From the NCBI GenBank assembly GCA_018857735.1, contig JABMCL010003107.1, positions 124,001 to 188,000 of the forward strand: a stretch of DNA of 64,000 nt, given 5' to 3'. Below, one piece after another: positions 27,901 to 38,500 of this stretch (position 1 is its first letter; the number at the start of each line of letters is the position of its first letter). A program made the position numbers and the translations under genes. The notes beneath the pieces were generated by a model, which saw nothing but the letters and a program-made list of their open reading frames with translations, was not told the origin of the DNA and made no database searches. Source of the DNA: Alviniconcha marisindica (taxonomy: Eukaryota; Mollusca; Gastropoda; Provannidae).

Positions 27901-30900
27901 TGTGTTGTGCATGTATAATTATTGTTTGCTAGGTGATATGTTTATGGTAGACTACAATATTTAAGGTTCTGTTTGTTGAAATGTATGTTAATGTGTTTTT
28001 TGTCATGAGTTGTACAGCGCAGTGAGTAGTAACTCTGGTTAGAGGATAGTGTTTTATAGGAATTATTTAATTATGTTTGAAGTACAAATAATTAATAATA
28101 ATTAATAATAATAAAATAATTACAGTATTTTTAAAGCACAAAATCTTGTCCCTAGAGACTATTCTAAGTGCATACACACCCGCATGGGCACATGCACACA
28201 CACACACACACACACACACACAGGCACCCGCACGCATAAGCATTCTGATTATACAAAGCTAAATATACACAGCTTAAAATGGGCAGCAAATGCCCGGGAG
28301 ACTTGGAATGGATAAAGACACACAGAACAGAAAACAAATGATGCATGGTAACTACTGATAAGTGCATTTATGTTGGCAGCTCTGGTTGCTCTGCTGTGTG
28401 GACAATAGCAGTAGCACATTGAGTTACAGTACCTAGGCACACAGTGGGGGTATTTTGCCCTTGCCTAATTTTAGATGTTTTGTTGAATGTGTGCAGACCC
28501 AAGGAACAATCACACCACACACCATCGTTATTCTTCCCAACACCAGTGGAATGCATCTGCTGCTCTGCTATGACAGTCAGTATCTCAGGTTTTGATTGTC
28601 TGTTTGATAGGGAAGTATATTTACAAGACAAGTTTCAGGAGTATGGACACTTTTCAAAGACTGGCATTTTGCAGTATTGGGATATGTCTTTGTCTCTCCC
28701 CCCACACACACACACACACATCACACACCACACACGTACACCAACCCACCCAGTAATGAAATAAAAGAGGGATATACCAATGCAATCACACCTGCTCATG
28801 TGTCTAGGCAATATCTTCTATACTCAAAACATTTAAAACTGGTACACCAGGGCATTTGTTGTGGACTTTTTTGTGAATCCATGTAACAAAGAGGCCATTG
28901 CGCAAGCTGGCTGGCCATTCTGGGCATAGCAAAAGCTTTAATGTGATTTTTGAAATAGTAGAAAAGTAACCAACATCAAAGTTTGCGTGGTGATGGTACC
29001 CGTTGAGCTTTACTTGTTTATACATGCAGTGCACACAACAAACTGATAACTGTCAAAGTATCTTTAGCATTAAACCTTCAACCTTCAGCAGTTTTGCTTC
29101 CATTTATAGAAGAAACATATGCTACATGATTAGGTTGTAATTTGTATGTTGATTGGTGTATTAGTTAGAAGCATCAGAATTTGTTAGCTTATTTAACAGA
29201 AGTGTCTGAATTTGTATTGAGCACAGCATTCATCAACACATTGTCCTCAGTCAAACACAAGATACCCATTTCTGTTTATAACATTATACACATGGTGTTT
29301 TGTTTCAGATGAAGGTGTCTATGTGGACACTAATAGCAAAGTGACAAAGAATGTTGTACTGCAGTGGGGAGAGCTACCCACTTCAGTTGGTGAGGAGACA
29401 CTTGATGGATGTGTGTGTGTGTGTGTGTGCGCGCACGCGCGTGCATGGTTTTTGTTTTATGTAGGAAATCAGCTTCTTTATACATAATTTTTCCCCATCC
29501 TCTCCCAATATGGGAATGTCTTTATGAATTGACATGGCATACTGAAGTATTAGCACTGCAATATTACTAGTTCTATTATTTATTCAATATTTGTTCATGC
29601 TAAGAACTGTCTGAAACCTAACACGTGGGAGAAAAGAAAGAGAAAGCTGCGTAGTGAGTTGTGTTTCCTAGCCTTTTTGTGTCCAGTATTGCCATTGACC
29701 AATATTTTGTTAGGCTGGTTTCAGAATGACATTTTCAGTTTAGACTGCTGAATAATGTAAAATTGAACTCTGGCCAAAACAAAGCTCTGTATATGCACAG
29801 TATGTTCATGATATTAATAGTCAAATTGAATGTGCCATTATTAAGATGTACATTCTGTTGCTATAAGTAAACATGGTGCTTAACGTCCACCTGTTGCTAT
29901 GGTATACCTTTGTTTTTATACCTCCTCCACCCTCACCCCCTTTTGGGGGGGGGATGGTGGATGGGGGGATATTGAAATCACCTTTTCTGTAATACAGTAT
30001 GTCTGGGCTTTGTTTGACCAATATCTTTTAAATATTTGAACCTTTTGCAACCAAACTTGGTATGATGATGCATCATTCTCCAAGAGCTGGGATGTCATGC
30101 AAAGCAACTGGATTGGTGTCTTCATGGTCAAGGTCACATTGAAGGTTCAGATCTCTAAACATTACAGACCCACATCTTCTGAAGTTGCAAACACACTTGC
30201 TATGATAGTAAACTGAGGTTCATAAATAATATAAAAGGTAAAACTGAGTTTTCAGTCTTCTGCAACCAAGGCATTTTCAAGCTTTTTCATTTATGCCTGT
30301 GGGGGGCATTGTGTGCAACCTTTGAATGATGTGGGGTCCATATGCTGCTTTCATTCCAAAGAATCCTTGTGTATTTCCCACAGTCCTTTCACCTCATGTC
30401 AGTGATGGCATGGCCTGCAGAATTAAAGTGCTGCTGATAGATATCAGCCAATACTTGGTAAAATGAACCACCAGGGGATGGTTATCTCTCTGTATCTCAT
30501 CCTGCTGGGCTGACAGGTGGAAGCCATGTTGTTTCTTTGATGGTGACGGTCCACTTCATCTTTGTGTGACCTTTAGGGCCTTTAAAGGAGACATCAGCCC
30601 AAAAGTAGGGACACATTGACGCCTGGGATCAAGCATTGTGGTGCTGAAACATTTGTGGTGAGGGAAAGACACAAGAGAGTTGCAGAGGTTAAGTTTTTGC
30701 CTGAAGGCGATGAGGGGCCTGTCACAAAATATCTTAATTACTGTGGAGCTGTTGACCAGGATGTGCCACTTGGAGCCAGGGATTCATAGGATGTGGGGAT
30801 TCAAGATTCAAGATTACTTTATTATCTCATGAGAGAAATTAAAATGTGGCTGAACATTAACCGCATCACAGTACACAATAACACATATTGTATATTTTAA

Positions 30901-33900
30901 AACTCAAAGAACAGTTATTGAAAATACAAAAGTTACAATGTAAGCAAACTAGTAATTTACGTAATTTACACACACGCACACACAAACGTACACACACTCA
31001 CACACACACTTCTCTGACGTTCAGAGATTCTGTTGACTGCAAAACAAAACTTTGTTTTGACTGTATTAGATTTAGGTACGCAAGATCGTCTACCAGGTGG
31101 AAGAAGCTGTTGTCATCTGCAATCACCCTAGCCTTCCGTACCACACAACATTCATACAACTGACTTAAGTGTTCTTGTCTTTCACCCACAACCTGGCCAC
31201 ACACATTCACCACTTTATTCAGGACATTTTTGCTTTTCACATTCAAGCCTCCAAACCAGCACAGGAACAAAAATGTTAAAACTGATTAATACAACTCCAG
31301 TAGAAAGTGCGTAAAACAGCAGCACTAACAGTAAGAGATCTTAGCTTTTGAAGGCAAACTATTCTTGGCTGACATCTTCTGTGAATGAAGTCAGTGTTTT
31401 TGTTAAAATTCAGCTTGTTGTCTAAGACTGTTCCTAGATATTTGTACTCAGTCACTCTTTCAACTTTCATTCTATCAGTAAAGGGATCTGGAATGACAGT
31501 TGGAGCTTTTTCTGAAATCAATCAGTATTTCCTTTGTTTTCTTTACATTGAGGTCAAGGGAATTATACCTGCACCAGTTCCTGAACCATTCAACTTCAGC
31601 AAAATAAACAGAATCTGAGTTGGAGAGATCTTCCACTGCAGAATCATCATTATGATTGGTGTTGTGAAAGAGAACATAGATATTTTTGTTGTTGTTGGAT
31701 GATCGTAAACAAAGGACAGAGGTCTGAAAGACTGCTTTGATGTAGAGAATGCATCAGAATAGGCTGTTTGCCACAGTGCTATTTTTAAGGTGTTTTTGGA
31801 GTTACTTCTGCTGGCATCAGGCAAGCCATCCATGCCAGACACAGTAAACAGTGTTGTGACATATAATGTTTTTTGTAAACTGGACTGTGACAGCCTTAAA
31901 GGGCCCCTGAACACTGATTTTAAGTTGTAACTATCACTTACATTGTACTATATAAATAAAGTTTAACATACACGCTGTTCGTTTGATATATTGACATTTT
32001 CCTGAGGTACGTAAAAGTATTGATTTGAATGAAAACAAACACGACACTTCGAGCAGCTGCATCGTCTGCAGCTGAAAATCCCAGGTTTCGGTCACGTGAC
32101 CTCCGTGACATCAAGACAAGATAACTGACCTGCATGGCTCAGTAACGACTTGAACAAAATTGAATCGAAAGTAGTCTGGCAAATTTTAAAGCATGCCAAG
32201 CGAGTGTGCTGTGGTTGGTTGCTGCGAAAAATTGACAATGGAGTTTTCTTTCCATGCTTTTCCTTTTAAAAATGAAACAAGAAAATTACAGTGGCAAGTG
32301 GCAATGAATCTATGGGACCTAGCCACAAAGAAGTGGGAACCAAAACACCACGACATGCTCTGTTCAAAGCATTTAGAAAAAAATGCTTCACAGATCGCAC
32401 ACTGCTTCAAACATTCAGTTTGGGCTCAAATACATGTCTGTAGGGGTGTTCACAGGGTAACTGACTTGGGAAAAATTCCAGTTCAAATCTCCAAGGATGA
32501 AGCTCCAATGCCATTGCCAGTAGTGGTTAGAGCGCTGGACTTGTGATTGAAAGGTCGTGGGTTCAAATCCCTGCAGGAGCGGCAGGAGAGTTTTTGTCTC
32601 CAGGGTCACCTTTCTGTGCTGACTCTTATTTCGGTATCCGTTCCACTCCCGTGTTACCACAGTAGCACGTAAAAGATCCCAGTCATTCTGCCAAAAGTGC
32701 AGGTGGCAGGTTACAGCTAAACACGCATACACCCTACCTATGTGGCTTTGAATGAAGTAACACTATAACCTGGTGCATGGTTGAATGGTGTACAAAGAAC
32801 TTGCGCTGAAACGGCAACATTTCACGTGGCACCATCCATGCAACATCCACAGAGCGCTACCAGTACACCACCTCCGTGGATATTAATAATACGCGCTATA
32901 AAAGGATACAGTCATTCATTCAGAATCACATGCTAATGTGCGCATTGAGTCTGCTCAAGAGCAGAGAATAGCGCTATATAAAAGCTATGAATAGTATAAT
33001 AATAGTTGGGCCTTTGTTTATTTCCCCCATCATTGCATCTTTCTCGAGCCTTGTTAGGTGCATGGCATTTCAGTCTTTTTCGTTGTGTTTACTCTAGCTT
33101 TCACAACAGGCTAGACCTCATCAGGGAGCCTGCCTTTTATTGGGTGTTTTATTTTCCCAATTATCTGTTTTGTTTCATCATATGTAAAGATAAAAAAGTT
33201 TTGTTCGCTCTAGTTCAATAGACTAGCGATTTCGTGGCCTCCCTGGGTTAGGGTTTGGGGTTGGGCTAGTTACTGGTTCTTGCCATTGACTGTTTTTTCT
33301 CTTGGCTTGCCCTTTTGTTTCTCAGGTTATAGCGTTCATTTATGATGTACGAGTGAGGGGGGTAGTCTCAATGTTTAACGAAACTGCTCAGTCTTTCTTT
33401 GTGTGGGGTAGTTCATGAGCGTCTGCTGCCCCGCAGTGTTGTTGTCACTGCTAAGTGGGTTATATTGTGAACACAGATTACGTGTATCCAGCCTCTTTCT
33501 TTTCAGAAAGTGTTTGTTGTTTTGTTTTGTTTTCTCTCTCTTCTCTTCCACCATACATTTTTTTTTTAAATCTTTGGCTTATTGGCCAATTCATACCTGC
33601 TGTTAGCTTGCCTGATTAGGGCAGCCATTTTGCATTTCTCTTTTCGTCTGCATTTGTTTACATCCCGATGCTATGTCATCGGTAGTCCTGATTAAGCGAT
33701 ATGCTTTATCAGTCTGCAGCCATTGTGTTTCTAGATGGAGGCCGGGTTAGTGAGGGGTTAGTTATGGTTAGTTTGGCTTTCCATCTGTTTGTCGTTGGCA
33801 CAGTTATTTTTGTTTCTGTGCTCTTAGTGCAGTCAAGTCGGTCAAGAATTTTTTTATTCCTTCAGAGGAAAATGTGGGTGCCACACATAGAGAACAAAGA

Positions 33901-35485
33901 CAGTGTACATATGTAAAAGATTAACACTTAAAAAGTATGCAGCAACACGTAGTATCGCACCCATCACAATATACAGTAAACACAAGCATAACCACCACTA
34001 TTCTCATGGCACTTCGTCATCACTTGAACTATCCCAGTCGATGCCAAAATTGATATCCGCAACCGGCTCATACTGGTATGGCTGTATTCCAGTTGCCATT
34101 TCCAACTTTTTTCGCAAATTTTTTGTGCACAGAAACTGTAGAAGCAACAATGCCAGTGGCAGTCAAGTCTTGTCATGACATCACGATTAGCCTTTGACTT
34201 TACAGCTCCAAGTAAACTCTCAGTCAAAACAGACGTGATCACGCGGTTACAGCAGTTATTTCCCTTGCCCATTCTGCCGTGACATATTGGTCTTGTTTTG
34301 CAATTGATAAGCATTTAAGATGCTTGAAAAATATGAAATTATTACTGAGGCATGGAATATATACATGTATTTACTGTGTGAAAATATTTAGTCAGTGGAA
34401 TATACCAAGGATGACATCTGAAGCTAAAATCGGTCAAAATCAGTGTTCATGGGCCGTTTAAGCAATAATATGTTTGAGAATGAGGAATTAGTACAACAGG
34501 ATTGAAGAAGCAATGTTTAGTTAGGTTGTCTACTATGTGAACGATATTTCAGTTGTACTCAAGGCAGCCAGTTAAGCAAACAGCTGAAGAAGCCAAACCA
34601 AAGACAAAAAAGAAGGAAATAATGGTGAAAAAGAAGAAGAGGAACTTTGAACAGGTTGGGAGGGGTGGAGAAGCAAATGAGCTGAATGGCTGAACATTCT
34701 GGCAATTGTCAATCAAATCAAAACATAAAAGAAAAATATGAAAATAATTGCTTAGTCAGGTATGAAAATACTGCTTGAAGGCAATGCCACCAAATGAAAT
34801 AACTACAAGAAGTCATTGAGAAATAAACAAATAATTTGAGACCACAGACAAGCAAAAATGACAGGTATTTTCTGAATTATTCTAAATAAATGTTCACAAC
34901 AAACAATAATAACTCAGGGACAGCCAGCATGAAGACTTGTGCGCTATTACTTAATAAACTGACCAATGGGCCATGAATCATGGACGAAGAAAGAAAGATG
35001 GGGGGAAAAAGAAGCTGCGATTACATTACACAAAAATATACAGATGTAACCAGACCCCCTGCCCTGGGATTGATTCCTCACCAAGGTATCATGAAAAGAA
35101 CTAACAGTTTAACACAAGTTTGAGATCAAGCTGAAGTTAACCGTGATGACATATTGCTTGGTTATATTATAATGGAAACAGTCAACCTTTTGATACAGTA
35201 ATCCAATTTATTAATCATATAATAGTAATGTTAGTAGCAAATTTTGTGTGGATATGTTTAAATAGAGTACCCCATTTGAATTATGTAGAAATTGAATTTC
35301 TTTTTCATCAAGAACTTAAGAAGATTAAAATAAAAGTGGAGAAATCCAGTGAGGATTGTAGGCAACAATGAGAATGTATGGGGAAAAAACAAAAAAGCAA
35401 ACTGTATGCTCATGCATTATCATTTGATATGCATGTCAAGAGACATTTTTTAATGCTTACTATTAATATTGCTGCTTGTCAATAA

Positions 35486-35562
<77 letters not shown>

Positions 35563-38500
35563 ACATGTTCCTGTAGACACACACATGCTATCATGCATGG
35601 GTCATTTTCAAGAATTGTCCACAGATCAATGCATAAACTTTCAAGAATATATTTGGTTAAAACCAAAGAGTTTTTAGTGTAAACATATTTTCTAATCATT
35701 TGTGTGTTGCTGAAACATAGATGACTGCCATATTTGCACATACATTGATTGTGCACTACGTAAGAACCACTTCATATAAGTACCATGTGCAAAAGCAATC
35801 AACTTTTTTCATAATGTAAAGAAGTGGTGTTCAGAAAACGATTCAAACCTATGCATTTTCTTTATAGACTCTACTTTCATTGAAACATCTACCTTTTTTT
35901 AAAATATTTTTTTTATAGTATAAATGATTAACTGTAAACAAAAGTGGACTATTTGGGGAATAAAAAATATTGTTTACAAAATGCTTCAGGAAAAGAAATA
36001 TGAATGAGTGTGAAAGCCAGCATTATTTTAGAGGATGGATGCATGTTATGCGAATAAACGCCTCACACTGATGTACTTGGCAAATTTAAAAAACAAAAAA
36101 CAAAAATCTGCCTGATGTCTGAGGTACCTGTTTATTATTCATGTGTGTGTGTTTGTGTGTGTGCATGTGTGTGTGTCAGTTGGGGGCGGGGGTGGGGACT
36201 GGGCGGGATGGAATTAAGGGTAGGTATTATGATGATATAATGATTCATTTTCTTTATATATTGCTGCTTCTCATATGGCACTTGTACTTTTTGTGTGTGT
36301 ATATTATACATTGTTAGTTGTCATAATTATATGTATTATGTTTGTGAAACTTAGAAAATGTTGAAGAATGTTGTAAAGCGCAGTGAGTTTGTATACACCA
36401 GAGGATAGTGCTATGCAAAAGTTATATTATTATTATTCTGTCAGGACTTTATTCTCCGTGAGCCGGTTTGGCCTAGCGGTAAGGTGTTAGGCTGGTAAGC
36501 AGAAGGACCTTGGTTTGATACCGCTTCAGCTCTCCTTTCTCATCAAAAAGGTTGTGGTTTGTGGACACTGTCTTGTGACTTTGTCTGTCACTTCCTACTG
36601 AAACATTAAAATGGCTCTCATCGCTGCCCATCTTAATGCAGGAATCATTCTGGTGGTGACAGTGTAGCGATAGGTATATAATCTCCCTCTCCAGTCACCT
36701 CCAAAAATAAATAAATTACTCTCAGGTTTTCAGACCATTTATCACTAGTAATCTCTACGTGTGTGTGCACACGTGTGTGTGTGAGAGATAGAGAGTCAGA
36801 GCTGCCAATCACAATGTTTTGGGCATAGTTTACTATGCCCAAGGGCACTGCACTACACTGCTACGCTCATGATCATATCACTACCTTCCCCCCTCCCCGC
36901 AATTTATTTTTTATTTTTTATTTTTCATCCTGTGCGTGTGTGTGCATGGGCATCAAATGTGCCAGCAACCGGTTGCACTTGTGCCTTTTTCATGTCTGTG
37001 GTGTTGGTTGTGCCAGAGCGAATCAGCGTTCACTTTTTTAAACCAGCTGACCAGTCATAGCATTTGGTTCAATTCCCACTTCTGTTTTCAGCCATTTCAA
37101 ATTGCCGTGCCATAGCAAAAAGCTGAAAGCAATCTCCTGGGTAGTAAATCTTTTCAAAAAAACGCACATCAAAATTTCCAGGAAGAATATGTATATATAC
37201 AAAAAGGTTTCTGTGCATTGTTTGATCAGTGCAGAGTGTCCTGCATGAAAGTGCAGCACCTGTCTCTTGGGACTTTTCTGTCACCCATGGCGGAATGGTG
37301 ACACATCAACTCAAAACATCACTTCAACAAAGGAAAAGCGATAGGAAGTATGCTGAAGATTTCCCATTTTATGGGGTTGTGAGATGCCATCTTCACAGCG
37401 TTTGGATATAATTCGAGTGGAGATGCTTTTCACAAATTTCTTTGTAGTGCACAACATCACTCTCTCTGCAGCCAAGCATGCTAGACAGCAGTTCTGGTGC
37501 ATGTTACCGCAAAATCGAATTGCAAAGGAGGACTGCACTCAAAATCTGATTACGTAAAATCTGGTTTTGCTACTCTTAGGTCTAGTGAAGGGTTGGCAGC
37601 TTTGGAGGGTGTGAGTGAATGATGTATTGATGTGTCAGAAAGAGAGAGACACTGCTAGACTGTTCTGTATTGTTACCCCATCCCCATCATGCTGTTCTTG
37701 GATGGCCAAGTGTAAATTTTGCACCCAGCCTTAGCTCAGCTCAGAAATGTTGCAAGTGTAAATGGCTCCTCAGCTATTTGAGAAGAGTAGAGATTATGGT
37801 GTGCAGTGGTAAAACATCTAAGTTGATTCAGTCTAATGATGTTCATCTGTGCAAATATTCATTACAGACAGCAGCAGTCACCTCAGGTGAGATTGTGAAT
37901 GTCTACAGTTTTCAAGCTTGTTAGACACACTTAGTTCTGTTAACAATAAAACAGGTTAGTGATGCCCTTGTTACTTGGTGTGTCACCCAGACACATTTTC
38001 TGTTATTGGTTGTTCATTTGTTTTCAGCATACATCAGCACAGGACAGATTATGGGCTGGGGGAACAAGGCTATTGAGATTCGATCAGCAGAGACAGGCCA
38101 TCTGGATGGAGTATTTATGCACAAGAAAGCACAGAAGCTGAAATTCTTGTGTGAAAGAAATGACAAGGTGATTTTTGGCTTGAGATTTCCCTGCTCTTCT
38201 TCTAGACTGTATCTGTAATGGATCGGCCGCTTCATCTCCCTTCTCCGAGACAGTGAGAAATAGTGATCATTACTGTCTTCCTTGAACTGACCTAAAATTC
38301 TCAGTTTAGCTCTCTCTCTCTTATGTTTACTTAATTGGTTAGCTATCTGAAAAGACTGAGTGATCAAATAAGGCACTTGAAAGGTTCATGGTTCAACTAC
38401 CTTTGGCATTGGTTTGGGCTCTCCTGCTGCATATCTGAGCTCTAGTTGGTTGGCCACCCAGTGAAAAATGCATTTCACAAGCAATCATTTATCTTGGCAA

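Larger units (their letters stand above)
25602..28496 (+). other. msn: Msn intron f-g
   Basis: 2.9 kb of nested repeats: an AAGGTCA repeat split by a LINE tail (26035-27020), a G tract and LINE tail (27781-28065) and another LINE tail (28103-28430). In 25602-26034 and 27021-27780 nothing was recognised. Confidence 0.85.
31900..34457 (+). mobile_element. Element A: TTAA-flanked TIR transposon with THAP gene (Kolobok-like)
   Basis: TTAA at 31896-31899 and 34458-34461 brackets terminal inverted repeats. Left AGGGCCCCTGAACACTGATT; reverse complement of right ACGGCCCATGAACACTGATT; 20 of the first 22 bases match. Length is 2,558 bp. Left-hand cargo is a THAP zinc finger reading right (32193). Right-hand cargo is a short exon reading left (34099-34004). 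A SINE has inserted after the THAP part (32515-33005), and 32440-32515 plus 33003-33050 match the MITE at 20620-20830. TTAA targets with THAP domains are known from Kolobok transposons; no DDE catalytic domain is recognisable, so A is probably non-autonomous now. Confidence 0.78.
34672..36450 (+). repeat. Large dispersed duplication, copy 2
   Basis: Direct counterpart of 11038-13330 (landmarks listed there), 23.6 kb apart within the same gene. This copy has a long (CA)n at 35486-35561 and, at about 36110-36436, extra sequence with a LINE tail before the shared TGTCAGGACTT.ATTCTC word. Confidence 0.8.
29390..38027 (+). other. msn: Msn intron h-i, main mobile-element cluster
   Basis: 8.6 kb, the longest intron visible. 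In order: alternating GT/GC sequence, AAGGTCA repeat copy 4, a LINE pseudogene, element A with a SINE inside it, copy 2 of the large duplication, a LINE tail and a third type of SINE. From 36700 to 38027 I see a 10-bp palindrome (TTGGGCATAG / CTATGCCCAA, about 36818-36841) and no recognised family. From 30201 to 30796 there is nothing recognised except a TTAAAGGAGACATC string at 30582 that could be a solo transposon end. Confidence 0.85.

Noticed and set aside
31543..31914. A 123-codon minus-strand frame as a host gene
   Set aside because: It is out of frame with the adjacent LINE coding sequence, crosses the left TIR of element A, and has no recognisable domain.
34140..34314. Minus-strand frame as part of a cysteine-rich protein
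   Set aside because: It has Cys and His residues but no spacing that fits a known domain, and the neighbouring frame carries the better supported I-x-PYQYE exon.
36795..37605. hAT-like element between CAGAGCTGCCAAT and TTGGCAGCTTTGG
   Set aside because: The ends pair over only about 12 bases and no 8-bp target duplication is visible; a similar CAGAGCTGCCAAC at 27141 hints at a family but is not enough.
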